Of a stretch of DNA of 64,000 nt, positions 12,726 through 25,000 are shown piece after piece (position 1 is the first letter of the stretch; each line of letters starts with the position of its first letter). The notes beneath the pieces were generated by a model that was not told the origin of the DNA, did not search any database, and worked only from the letters and a program-made list of their open reading frames with translations. The stretch is from Artocarpus heterophyllus. Its lineage: Eukaryota; Streptophyta; Magnoliopsida; Rosales; Moraceae. The stretch spans positions 16,864,440 through 16,928,439 of the forward strand of contig CM046327.1 of assembly GCA_025403435.1 (NCBI GenBank), read 5' to 3'. The translations under genes were made by a program, and so were the position numbers.

Positions 12726-13119
12726 CATGTCAAGCTCTTTGAGGCTATAAGCATGGCGAACAAGACGAGCTGTGCAGTCATCATCCATCTTCCAACCAGC
12801 AAAGCTCAAACTCTCTCTGCGACCTAAAGACTGCTTCACCCCTTTCTTCCATTTCCGACAAACACTGCTTGCCCTGAAATATATATTTCATTTCATAAAT
12901 ATCCACATCGAAATTACACCAAAAAACTCAACTTTCCCAAATATTCCACAAAACAAACATGCCCAAATAAAGATACTTAAAAAAATTTAAAAAAAAACAC
13001 CAAAAAAAAGATCAGATAAGATGAAAGTACTGGGCCAAATCAGTGAAGGAAGGGATCATCACAAAGATATGAGCCAATAGGTCTATTGGAAGACGATCAA
13101 TCTCGGCCTCAACCTCCAT
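10763..13119 (-). CDS. Small F-box/LRR protein (At5g67140-like)
   Basis: This gene is complete on the minus strand in five exons: 13119-13031, 12873-12727, 11925-11790, 11325-11227 and 10975-10763. It encodes about 227 residues and the phases join exactly. The N-terminal F-box (IDRLPIDLLAHIF, then FTDLAQASSVCRKW) should bind SKP1 in an SCF ubiquitin ligase. The rest is a short RNI-type leucine-rich repeat array, with repeats such as NLTSISLWGMTGITDKGV and SLQHLNIGGTFITDESL, and would recruit a substrate that is not known. Length and sequence fit the Arabidopsis F-box/RNI-like protein At5g67140 as I remember it. That gene is next to the PLC-like gene in Arabidopsis too, supporting conserved microsynteny. 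The start ATG at 13119 is followed directly by the F-box, as usual in this family. Intron 2 begins with a long CT/TA microsatellite and intron 4 holds a SINE-like insertion. Confidence 0.92.
11043..11148 (+). mobile_element. tRNA-derived SINE-like insertion in F-box intron 4
   Basis: An A-box-like sequence (taagcccagttgg, 11054-11066) and a degenerate B-box (gactcaaatcc, 11101-11111) are spaced as in a tRNA promoter. AATAATTGA occurs at 11034-11042 and again at 11140-11148, consistent with a 9-bp target duplication. The body is short and lacks a clear tail, so it may be truncated. A degenerate tRNA pseudogene is the alternative. Confidence 0.45.
12656..12723. repeat. TA/GA compound microsatellite at a splice donor
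   Basis: About 10 TA units are followed by about 22 GA units on the + strand. Read on the gene strand, the CT run starts at about base 4 of F-box intron 2, directly after the donor at 12726-12725. Confidence 0.9.
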
Positions 13120-13686
13120 TTTTTATTTATTTATTTTTTTTCTCAAAATATAGTTCGGAAAAGTGAATTTTTCTGGTTTTTTTTGTTTCTCTTGTTGAAA
13201 GTGTAGAATCTTTTAGCAACTATTTGTGTTGTACGTTGAACAAGGAAGAGGTCATAGTCGTAGTAAAAACTTGCAAGGTCATATACACTTTTTAGTTTCA
13301 AGCCAACCAATATACGAGTTTAATAATTGAGAAGTGAAAAAGGAAATTTAAATTTAATTTGAAAAATAATCATAAAAGTAGGATGTCCTCATGTTTTCAT
13401 CATCGTTTATACAAAATGACCACATGTTTTTTTACTCTAAATTTGGCTTGGCGTGAAATTTTAACTTAAAAAGAACGAATAATATCTATTTTCTCGCCTC
13501 CATTATTGAATGTTGATTATTTAGCAAAAATAATAATAATAAATAATAAAAAATACAATTAAAAAAACATGTTGAAGGTTGATTGGGTAAATGAGTTCCC
13601 GCTCACGTGGTTGGGTATCATTTATGTTTAAATATAACAATGACAAAAGGCTTCAAAAAAATAGAATTTTTTAAATTATTATTATT
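13120..13686. other. Upstream region of the F-box gene
   Basis: This is probable 5' UTR and promoter of the minus-strand F-box gene followed by AT-rich spacer. I see no clear TATA element or other gene. It ends at the left target site of the copia element. Confidence 0.5.
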
Positions 13687-14027
13687 TGCAATAAAACAAA
13701 TACATAGAACTAAATTGCAAAGCATAAAATAAAGAGACACAAGAAAAATAAAGAGAAACAATTTTTGTTATTCATCATCTCATCTCATGTCATCTCATGT
13801 CCAAATATAAGCTCTCAAAGGCCCCATATATAGGCCAAAGATCATAAAGTATGAGAGACCAAAGGGCAAGAGTTACAATAACAAAATAATATAAATAGAG
13901 TGGTAATTAAGAGGTTATGAAAGTTATAAAATACCAACACTAATGGTCATTAAGGTGGAAATAATGCAATTCATGAGGGTGTTAGGAATATGAACATCCA
14001 CACTATTAAACTAATTTATTCATAACA
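13687..14027 (-). repeat. 3' LTR of the copia element (341 bp)
   Basis: This LTR pairs with 19221-19561. It is preceded on the element strand by the purine tract, so it is the 3' LTR. Its last bases read TTGCA where the partner has TAACA. Confidence 0.85.
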
Positions 14028-14039
14028 CTCCCCATTGGA

Positions 14040-15255
14040 TGTTCACCACTTAAGAATATATGCCTTGTTAAAAACCTTACCAGGAAAAACCCTGTGGGAA
14101 AAAATCCTAGTGAAGGAAAAAAGAGTGTATTATAATCTTAAGATTTAGCTTAAAACTGCCTCGTTAAAAACCTTGCTAGGAAAACCCGATGGGACAAAAC
14201 CTATGCAATGGAAAAAAGAGTACAGTAGCCAATAACCTCCCCCTCATGTTAGCATGTCTTCTTCAACAAAATCAAATGCAAAGATCTTTGAGTCGACACA
14301 CTCTAATCTTGCATAGTAATTTCTCAAATGTAGTTGTAGGAAGTATAATTATATAAAATTTTCAAGTTGTCACTTGAACAAATTCGATGAATGCCATCCT
14401 GTAGGAGCTTGTGCATGAAAAAGAACTGTTAGGAAACTTATTTTATTATATCTTCTTAACTTGGGCGATAAACTTTACATTCTCCCCGTATAAAGCCGTC
14501 AGACTTTCTTTGCTAAATAAAAGGTCACATGTTGCTTGGATATATTAGAGTGTAAATCTCAACAAAATAATGCACATAAGATGACTATCTCATAAATTGC
14601 CAACATTTCAACATGATTCAAAAATGCAACGATAATAATTTGCCTTATAGATTGCCAAGACATAGTAATACCATCATATGTAAACAAGTAGTATGCGTGT
14701 AATCATGCTTTTATATGGATTGAAAAATATTCAACATCCAATCAATATCTATATCAAATGTTTCATAATGAAAATGAAATACTTGTTTAACATATTTTCA
14801 ATGTCTTTGAGAACTATATCTTGCTAGTACAATAGCAAAGATTGACGTGTGAGGTCATATGCCATTAGCAAATACATTACTGTACTAATAGTATTATTTG
14901 GACCAAATTTTTTTTTTTTCAATATCACATGATGATAATTTTTCACTTCAAGAGATCAAAAACATCCTTGTTCAAGGGATCAAACAACCATTGGAGAACA
15001 CATTATGGTGTTAGAAGGTGAACATCAATGATAATAATAAGTCAATTTAATTTATAAGACTCTTTGTTAGATGTTCAACACTTTAGAATGTGCCTCATTA
15101 AAACCTTACTAGATAAAACTCCATGGGACAAAAATTCTAGTGAAGGAAAAAGAGTACATCATTCTTTTTATACGCTGTAAACTGCCTCATTAAAAACCTC
15201 GTCAGGAAAACCCAATGGGAAAAAACCTTGACCAAGGGAAAAAGAGTACAGTACG
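14040..15255. repeat. Four-copy degenerate repeat inside the copia element
   Basis: A module of about 70 bases built on taaaaacctt, ggaaaaccc and gaaaaaagagtaca occurs twice at 14065-14235 and twice at 15085-15255. The element therefore carries a duplicated pair of modules near its 3' end. The module is non-coding. Confidence 0.7.
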
Positions 15256-18200
15256 TGTTTGTGTCTCCCTATACTGCTATCATAGTTCTATCAATAACAA
15301 TTGATTTGATAGAAAATAATTGAGTTGATGCATATTATTGTAAACAAATTCAAGATATTTTCAATCGACTACCTGAACTTGTTACCCTTAGTACTTTTGC
15401 TAATATTTCAACTATCGCTCTTTAAGAGCCCATTTATAATAAAGAATTTCATAAAAGTATTAGCTATCTTTATGGGTATACATGAATGAACATTTACCCA
15501 TATTTATTTTCTAATTGGTTGAACAATGATGCAACAATTATTTTCACATAAAATCATCTCCAAGTGAGCATAAAAGATTGTGCACCTTATAGCCAAATAC
15601 TTATCATTCTCCTTAATAATTTAGATAATATTTCATACTGTAATATACTAAATTTAAATACTAAGATGCTATACAAAACACTATCTAAAAATTTAAGATT
15701 TGGAATTATTTTGGTATATCCTCAAAATATATAATCATCAAATAAATGACAAAAATACACTATATCCCTAAAAGTTCATTAGAACAATTTCTTATATGTA
15801 AGAGAAGTTATGGATAAGCATTCTTTTAAGCAAATCTTAATCTTCAGGTCTAAATAAACTTTCTTCTGTGAGATTTGTCTTCTTAAATTTATCTTATGAT
15901 CTACTCAAGAATTTTTACAAATAACAGCAAGTCCAATATGTTTGAGCTCATTATAAAGCAATGGAGATATAAATTTGCTAGCACTTCCATTCTTTATATC
16001 ATAAAAATATAGTGGTACCATTCATATCTGGATTGCATTTATTTACACAAACATCTTTGTGGCATTCATAATTAAGCGTGCAATTTCAACTTTTATTGTT
16101 CAGACCTTTGAAGCCCCTTTTGGACTTTTTATAAATATCAATAGATTGTTGCAACATGCTTTTCAGACGCACATGAACTTATTATATATATTTTGCCAGG
16201 CTATCAAAATATAATTGCTTATCCATCATACAAGAGCACCGTTACTCATATATATATATTTTATAAATTTTCTACAAAAACTTATTATTATAACTCATAA
16301 CTTATTTTATAACCTTATACTTTTTCATATGCACTATTTCATATGAATATTCACTTCCATTCTACTGGCTTTAATATTTGAAATATTTTGAACTATTGGT
16401 CCTTCATACTTTGCACTAGCATATATACTTGCTTGGACTTTGCGTCTTTTACTTATAGGCCATTTTTTCACGTCAATCATTTTCGACGGATTTCAAATAT
16501 TTTTCAAGATCCTCACTTTTTTTAATATAATAATAATTCATGCTTTTTGTAATTGTCGACAATAACTTTTATTGCAATTTAAATTTATTTTTATATTGAC
16601 ATGACTTGTCGAGATCTTCCTCTTTTCTTTACTATTTCTAAATTTCAGGTATACCCTTTGAACTACTTCAGGAGCTCAATGATTTCAAGAAGTTTGATGT
16701 TTAACAAATATATCAAAATGTCATGTCAATAACCTTTTCTGAATATATCCTCTTTAAGAATGTGGTCTCTTCATAATACCAACTTATTTATAAGTTTCTT
16801 TCTCTTCCAACAAGCGTGGTACTTTAGACTAGACAAGTCTGCAGTGCTTTAAGTATTTCTTAAACTCATAAGATAACAAATTATCATTTAGAGACCTCAA
16901 TCCAAGCTATTAAATTAGTAGCTGGAGAAGTGATTCAGTCACTTTCTTTATTATATTAATTAATAATTTTATATTGTATTGCAATGCTCAATCAATCAAT
17001 CTATGCGAGGATCAATAATATCCAACTGTAAATTCTCTCCCCCTGATGGTAAGAATATTTTTCAAACGATATTACCTATAGGGATTTTGAACTACATATG
17101 TTCATACCCAACATGCCTTTTGGGTTAGTGACCTTCTAGTTCGTCATAACAATTTTTCATAGTTGTCTTATTATAACTTGGAAGAGAAAGTAGAAATAAG
17201 TTTCCAATATATCCAGATAAGTAATAACAATACGCCCATGTATGTCTCTCTGTGCATAAAATCAAACATAATATAGAGACAACTTATATCCTTTATAGCT
17301 ACTATGATCATTTTTTCGTTTTTATTAATATAATGATAATACCATGGGAATTTACACCGTCAATAACAAACATTTAATTTGTGTACCTAACAAATTAAAT
17401 ATCATAATCAATTTCATATTAATCACTAGACTATGTAATAATAAAACACCATTATTACTTTAATATATTGCATGTATGTGATCTTTCCATAAAGTTTGTC
17501 TCACAAGCCTTTTAATTTTCCTTTCTTGTCACATTTCCACTTTCGATGATTATATGTTACTTTTTCAAACATAGAGGATGCTTTGCATTATAATATCATA
17601 TTGCACTCGATCAAATAAACTTCGATCAAATAAAGAGGAGACAATCAATAGCTCAACTCTTTCTCTAGCTTTTGTTCCATTTAGGCTTTATAAGATCACA
17701 TTTCTATTTTGAATGCTCTATAGGTATATCCTTCTTGGAGGCACCACTATAGCCTTTTCATATGTCATAATAATATTCTTATAACAAACAGATGAAAATT
17801 TCTCCCTTGATTTAGGCTTGGTATTGACATTTAAACGTACAACAAGTACGTGCCAAAGCCTTTTTATATCACATGCCAAGTGACCAAATTTGATTATTCA
17901 TGGGACCAATATTAAAAAATTTTTAATTTCTCTTATCAATACATATTTTTCACTTTTCAACCGTAGCTTATGGCTTTCTTTGATGACTGGGATGTTGAGA
18001 AATTTCAAAAATCTAATAGCCATTGGATTTGCATTCACTTGGAATATGCAATAATAATTAGACAAACAATATGGTCATTTTATATTATGTTGTCGATACT
18101 AAAAGACCATCTCTAATATAAATGACCTTTTTAGTATCTTATCATAATTGCACCAATAATTGCAATAATATATATTCATTTCATGGAACATGTGGAGCCA

Positions 18201-19220
18201 ATTAGCCAAAATTAATGACTCTTTAATTATGGGCTCAAAAATTAAGTGCTAATACAATTTATACTTATGTTAATGTAAGTTTCAAATATTAGCTAGAGAG
18301 TATTTTTAGCTTCTTGCAAGTAATATAAACAAATACAAACATAAAAACATATTATAAATGAGTACAAATTGGACAAATATTGTGCTAATATAACAAAAGA
18401 AATCTTGAACCAAACAATACCATTTGATATTAAGATGATGGCATAAAGGTTTTGGTACTAAAATAAATTTAATAGTAACAGCATGGCATGTTTATTTATA
18501 CAATTATAACATTCAAAACACACTTGTGCAATATAATAGATGAATTGTCATTTATGATTATAAAGTACCATCAATTTCTTGACTTTAAAATAACCAAACA
18601 AAAACAATGATGATTATATTTTCATGATCATTGAATCAAAATAAATAATGATAAAGAAATTTTATAAACTAATATGGTTTGCAAAAATGCGAAAATAATA
18701 ATATAATAGGAAAAGATTTTCATAAGAAATACAAGATGTCCTCTCAAACGTAATAAAAAAAATATATATTGTTCACTAGTCAAAGTGAATGCATAAAGAG
18801 CATAGCCAAACAAGAGTTGTGTAGATATAATATGAAAGCATGTTTTAAAATGTCTACAAATTTTTTCCATAACAATATATGCAAATATAAATATATATAA
18901 TTACAATATACCATCTAGAGAGTGATAATAACCAACATTTAAGACCTTATATTTGCAACGCGTATTCAAGCTTGAAATCGTAGAATCCGATTAAACATTT
19001 TTATCTTCAAATAATAGTATATAGAGTTGTATTAGATAATAGACACAATAATCATATGAAGTATGGATTACCTGTTCATCCTTAAGATATAGTTGGGATA
19101 TCATGAAGAATACTTAACACACGTCGAAGACAATGTACTAACATCCAAAATGATCTTCAAATTTTATATAATTTCAAATACCCCTACAACAAAAATAGCT
19201 AAAGACTCGTGCTGATAACG

Positions 19221-19561
19221 TGTTATAAAACAAATGCAAAGAACTAAATTGCAAAGCATAAAATAGAGAGACACAAGAAAAATAAAGAGAAACAATTTTT
19301 GTTATTCATCATCTCATCTCATGTCATCTCATGTTCAAATATAAGCTCTCAAAGGCCATATTTTTAGGCCAAAGATCATAAAGTAGGAGAGACCAAAGGG
19401 CAAGAGTTACAATAACAAAATAATATAAATAGAGTGGTAATTAGGAGATTATGAAAGTTATAAAATACCAACATTAATGGTCATGAAGGTGAAAATAATG
19501 CAATTCATGAGAGTGTTAGAAATATGAACATCCACACTATTAAACTAATTTATTCATAACA
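19221..19561 (-). repeat. 5' LTR of the copia element (341 bp)
   Basis: This LTR pairs with 13687-14027. On the element strand it is followed directly by the putative primer-binding site, read on + as cgtgctgataacg ending at 19220. Confidence 0.85.
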
Positions 19562-20635
19562 TTATTGTTATTATTATTAGTATTATTGTTATTTATTGTT
19601 GACACCACAATGGTACTATGTTATTTTGTCTTTTCCGATCCATAGAACTAGTAAATTTGGATTAAAACATTGGAAATAGATTTTCAACAGAAAAAAGAAA
19701 ACTTGAATAACCCAAGTTTAGGGGATAAGTAAGTAATATGTATAGATTTAAATTTAATTTTTTTAGTTAAAATCAATAACACTGTAGATGAAACCTTGCG
19801 TAACATAATTGAATATGTATAGTACCCTTGCGTAACACCATTACGGCATTACGTTTCTGGAATTTTTCTTTCTCAAGCAAGTTTAATTTTTCTTTCTCTT
19901 TTCTTAATTATTTTATATCTCTGGAAGTCATTTTAATTGAAACACAAAAGTCAATCTAAGATGTAACACTAACATGATTCCCGAGCGAAAGAAAAGGACG
20001 CGTATTCTCAATTTAATAAGAAATAAAGAAAACCAAAATAATAATAACAAAAGTCCTCTTGTTGCTTGACATTGCTTATTGCTGCGAAGGCTGAAAAGCA
20101 AAAAAGTGCTAGGTGATGGCAACTCACCACGTGGTTGCTTTGAATGTAAATTGGTTACATAAACAAACAAACAAACAAAGAGTGGTAAACCATCAACTAT
20201 TGAAGGAAAAAAAAGAAGAAGCTTGTGCACTTTCTTAGGGCGTATCAGAATTTAGTTCAAATTATAAAACATAGTTTTAATTAATTTTTATTATAATATT
20301 TTTACTTGTAAAATTTAAATAAAAATTGGTTGAAAACATTTGTAACTCTAACGGTGTTTTTAAACGTCTATTTATTATATTCAAATTTCTCAAAACCAAC
20401 CAGTCGTTGACGTTTTCGTAAGAGATGGTTGGATGCTCTCTATTGGACGAAAAGCATGGTGGTCTGTGTTTCAAGTACATTTCATGAGGGTAATCAAGTC
20501 GTAGATAAATTAGAATAAGCAAAACACAATCAAGTTCTAAATAAATTGGCTTTTTTGTTTTATATAATCAGAATCTCTATACAACCAAGTTATAAATGTT
20601 TTACATATTGCCCAAGATAATATTATTATTATAAT

Positions 20636-21175
20636 TAGAGTTTTTGGCACATTTGCTCTACAAATTTTAGGCTTTTTTGTAATATGATCCTTAAACTTTT
20701 TTTTTTTGGGTGACAATTGAGTCCCTAAGCTTTGCTAAGTGTGGCAATTAAGTTCTAATAATAAAGTTTCTTCAAAATCAAGACGAAAACAATCATATGA
20801 ATGCACAAGACCCATTTAAAATATATATACACCTTATTTAATTCTAATAAAAGTCAAATTATTTAATTTTATGTTGAAATTATAAAAAAACAAAAGAAAT
20901 TATATCATTGTTAATGATATTTTTAACAATTTTGTTGGTTTTTATGTATATTTTAATCATCGTAATATTTGAAATTACGTCTTTTTCCTTCTAAATGGAT
21001 CACGTACACCTCAAATGATACTTATTCATCTTAATTTTGACAAACGTTAGTGATTAGAGACTTTATTGCCACACTTAGCAAAGTTTAGGCACTCAATAGC
21101 CAAAAAAAAAAAAAAATTGAAGGACTACATTTAAAAAAAACCTAAAGTTTAAGGAGCAAATGTGACCAAAAATCC
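20636..21175. mobile_element. Fold-back element with about 150-bp inverted repeats
   Basis: The left arm contains ggcacatttgctc and, further in, ttgctaagtgtggcaa. The right arm contains the reverse complements ttgccacacttagcaa and gagcaaatgtgacc. This is typical of MULE-derived non-autonomous elements. No clean target duplication was found. The right arm is largely missing in the second block A copy, near 56300. Confidence 0.55.
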
Positions 21176-21484
21176 TGGTAATAATCATATAGTGTAAAAT
21201 ATAATATTATTATGATAATTATTATAGAATTATGATTATTTTTAAAGTATGCTGGACATTATGTTGAGATTCAATTTCACCGCAGTAATCCGGGCATCTA
21301 ATGCAATTTTGTGAATTGAAAGGTAGCTGCGTTACGGCAAACCCCAAGTGACCACTAATCAACATGTTAAATTGGGCCTTGCATGCTTGGACCTTTGGAG
21401 AAAGTGGCCAGTTGGTTGGGCTTGAAAATGGCCGACTCCGACCATCTCCGCATTAATTAATTGATGTAGCACTTTCCTAGTGCC

Positions 21485-22065
21485 GCTAATGCGTTATGCA
21501 AAACCTTCGATTCGTACCATTATTGACACCTAATAAGTCTAAATTACCCCGACGCAAAACCTCTAATAATCCACCAGAAAACATGGACAGCCGCTGCAGC
21601 CACGAAAACGTCGGCGACCACAGCAACGATTTCTCTCCATCAACGCCATCAATCTCCACCGGCAATATCTTTTCGTGCTGACACCTAGCCGCTACGACAT
21701 AAGTGTTCTCCTCCCTTCATTGCTGTACAATCTCAAAATAAAACTCCAGTTCTCTTTCTTCTTCGCCAAAGATCCTGTCATACGACTTCTCCGCCGAGCA
21801 AGTTCATTGCCACTATCATCACTGTCGAACGACTTCGCCATCCAAATCTAATGCGATGGATGTAACCAGCGACAAGACGGCAATAGACGTAAGTTGTGCG
21901 GTGAAGAGAGAGACCGACGGAGGACGGAGTGGTTTGGTTGAGCTCGATACTGTCGGCGTTTTGTAGATCGGAGTCCAGCTCGATGATGATGGACAATGGT
22001 GGATGGCAGTCAACGGACGAATGGCCTTCTTTGTGCTCTCTGAGGACTTGGCTAGAAGCTAGTTT
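21485..22065 (-). other. GC-rich gene-like island in block A1
   Basis: This interval has a strikingly higher GC content than its surroundings and recurs at about 56890-57450. On the minus strand both copies share an open segment ending LVTS(I/V)ALDLDGEVVRQ, but the upstream frames differ and no known domain is recognised. It may be a captured gene or 5' leader fragment inside a transposon, or part of an old retroelement leader. Confidence 0.35.
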
Positions 22066-25000
22066 ATAAGTTTTTTTAATAAACTATCTTGCTTTATACC
22101 TTAAAAAATTGTATTGATTTATTGTTTTTTTAGTATTTTAACTGAAGTTCATTAGTAATAGATTGAAGTTTATCCATGATAGACTCGAGGGCGTCAATGA
22201 TAGATAAGTTCATCATTGATAAATTTGAGTTCATCAGTGATAGGTTTAGGGTGAATTATGTCTTTTTATTTTTTAACGGTATCATGTTTCAAATTTTTTT
22301 ACGAAAGTAGTAAAATTGAAAAATGGTACCACATAAGTGGTATTTATCAAATTGACCAAACCATATAACAGTGAAATTTTATAAATGTTTAAAATTTATT
22401 ATGCCACTAAAAAAAATTGTCATAGATAGGAGAGAAAAAGAAAGAGAGAGTTGAGAAAGTATTAGATTTTGTTTATTTGAATTGGTTAGAAGAAAAAGAT
22501 TTTAATAATTTACACTAATTATTTTTTAAAGGTAATATGTATGGTAGTGTGGTACAACTTAAAAAAAATGTAACATGAATAAACATGTTTTTATCAAAGT
22601 GTAGCATAATATGTAATATTTTCTCTAACATTAAAATCATGTTTCTAGAGTTTTCTCGTTTTAGAGCATGGTACTTCTAAATTCTTTTTTTTTTTTTAAT
22701 TTTTATTTTGGTTTTGTTTGGTCCTAGTAGATCCAAAGGGATATGACATATCAGAGGTGCACACGTGTACATTTTTGATTCATTGGTGGCGATTCTAAAA
22801 AGTCAAAGGTCTTCGAAAGCTCATAAATAAAGTTGATAGGACCATTAACAAAATAATAGAAAAAGGGTAGGTTTGAAGTGATCCAAAAAGAACAACTCAT
22901 TAGGCCTACTTTGTTGCTACTTTTATTAAAGTATAGCCACTAGAAGACAAAATGAAGCAACATAGTGAGCGAGTTGTGTGGGAGAAATAAGTAAAAAGTC
23001 AATGGAAATATTTTCTAGGGCAATGTTGCTTTGGGACTAAGGCTACTGGTATGGTTCGTGGTATCTTAGAAGAGAAAAGTACTAGTGTAATTAGTAAACT
23101 CTCTAAAGAAGAAGGCACTAGTGGTTAAAAGTTTCTCAAAGGGGAAGGCTAGCTGAATGTCCCTAAAGATCCAAGAAAAATACTTCTAAAAGTCAACATA
23201 TCTCTAAGGCACAAACCTTGTAGTGGTTCTTGGAAGTATCCCGGGGGAAATTTCAGAAGGATTCATAGCAACTAAGGTCCGAAGGGTGCAGACTGTGAAG
23301 GAACTTGCTCAAAGCAATAAGGTCAGAGTGGCACAGACCTTAGACGAGCTTTCTAAATTTGAAAGGCACAAATTTAGAAAGAGAGAGAAAGAGAGAGAGA
23401 ATGAGGAGGAAACTGGTCAAAGTTTTGCAAATAGATAAAGATCAAGTGATCTAGGTGTGTTGAAGTATATGGAGGAGATGGGTCTTTATAGGAGAAGTAG
23501 GAGAATATTCTCACGATTGCTTTGAGAAGCATGCTCTATGTTAGAGTCACACTTGTTGCTCGAATATCTTGCGGGAGCAAATTCATTAGGTGGCTTTCCA
23601 AGCATGACTTTTTGTTCTACTATAAATAGTTTGATTTAGGAACAAAAATCCAAATTTGTGCTGACCAAAAATTTTCTCTAGATTTTTTTGCCTTGAGGTT
23701 AGATTGTGTCAAGTTGACCAAGTTCAGCTTGCAATCTCCAGGGTGCTTTGAAGTGTTAGTCTATCTCCAGGAGTATTGTCATGCCACATTTGATAAAAGA
23801 AGAACTAGAGTTTAACATGCCCTAGAACCCCACCAAAAGTACATCTGTAGAGGTTCCCAGAGGCATGTCAGAGGTGCTTAGAAGGACAACTTCTAACTCA
23901 AAATCTTATTATATTTTGAGGTTTCTTTTGGGCATTTTGTAGGGATGTTTTCTTAGGTTTTTCAGCCAATTTATGTGCTTCTGGACTTGAGCTTTCTTTG
24001 GATGATTGCTAAGGATGAAAAATAAGTTCTTGGGTTGATTTCTCTTTCACTTGTTCATTTAGACCCAATTAATTTTATTTACCCAAGTGGAATAAAAAGC
24101 GGATTATGCTAAAAAATAAGACTATTTGCTTGTTTATAGCTCACTAAACCACGACCTATGTGAGTTCTCAAGGTGGGTTTGGATCTATATATTAAGCTCA
24201 TTCACATCGAAGAATAGGATCATGGGCTTGGGCCTTTAGAAGGCCGGGTCTGTTCCTGGGCCATCTACATGTTTCTAAATTGTTTACCTTGATCTTCTTT
24301 CTATTATTTATGTAGACCAAATACCAAAGACTATTATTAAATACTTCTAGCCAAAAAAAAAATAAAATTATCCTTCACTATTATGAAGGTTATCAATTTT
24401 GGAGTTATCAGTATCTAACATATAATTATTTTATTTGAAAATTATTGACAATAAAAATTCTAGTTTTTTCCTGAAGCAAAAGTGACTGTTAATTTGGTTG
24501 CCTTCTCGAATTATATATGTAAATAAATCCATAACAACGAGCACCTCTAAAAAAAATCATAGGACTTAATTATAAAATATAAAAATATGGGAAAAAATAT
24601 CTTGTATGTAGAATTTCCTTATTGCAGGTAATTAAGTTGTATTTGTGATCTAACTAAATATGTATGCAAATGAATCCATAACAATCAGCCCCTCCAAAAA
24701 AGTAAAGGAAATAATTAAAAATTTTGGAAAAATATATAAAAAATATCTTGTCTGACAACACATTATAGTAAAGAGATCCCTTAAATGTATTTGAGAAAAA
24801 AAAATCCCTTATATATATTAGGTAATTAAGTTGCATTGTCTAACATATTGTGTGTGAACACTTGTAAAGGCATCCCTTACATGTATTTAAGCCAAAAAAA
24901 AAAAAAAGGAAATCCTTTTCATGTAGTAGGTAAATAGCATAATCTAACTAAATATGTAAATAAATTAACTTGAATAAAGCAAATAAATCCATAACAACCC

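Larger units (their letters stand above)
13687..19561 (-). mobile_element. Decayed Ty1-copia LTR retrotransposon, 5.9 kb
   Basis: Two direct repeats of 341 bp (13687-14027 and 19221-19561) differ at about 18 positions by eye. The element is flanked by TTATT on both sides (13682-13686 and 19562-19566), though the site is low-complexity. Orientation is minus. The reverse complement of the right LTR runs TGTTATGAATAA to TTTATAACA and is followed by cgttatcagcacgag. This resembles the primer site of copia elements that prime on an internal half-tRNA. A purine tract (ccaatggggag on the minus strand) abuts the other LTR. No long open frame survives; a hint of a gag zinc-knuckle lies near 17860-17900. 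The related block near 54590 lacks the element. Confidence 0.8.
19562..23348. repeat. Segmental duplication block A, copy 1
   Basis: The block matches about 54575-58676 in the same order and orientation. Shared landmarks include the runs near 19780 and 54810 (cactgtagatgaaacc), the GC-rich island, and the ggtggcgattct motif. Copy 1 lacks two AT-rich insertions present in the other copy. No intact gene is seen. A fold-back element lies at about 20636-21175. Confidence 0.85.

Noticed and set aside
12467..12839. Minus-strand frames of 111 and 62 codons with long LSLS repeats
   Set aside because: They read through the CT microsatellite and intron 2 of the F-box gene; only 12727-12873 is exon.
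18628..20522. Minus-strand frames of 80-100 codons
   Set aside because: AT-rich low-complexity frames in the copia relic and block A; no domain. The frame at 19928-20230 is only partly preserved in block A copy 2 (54949-55203).
23223..23438. 71-codon charged frame (GEISEGFIATKVRRVQTVKE...)
   Set aside because: The frame is disrupted in the other copies (36474 on, 58560-58750) and its tail is a GA-rich purine run; probably retroelement leader.
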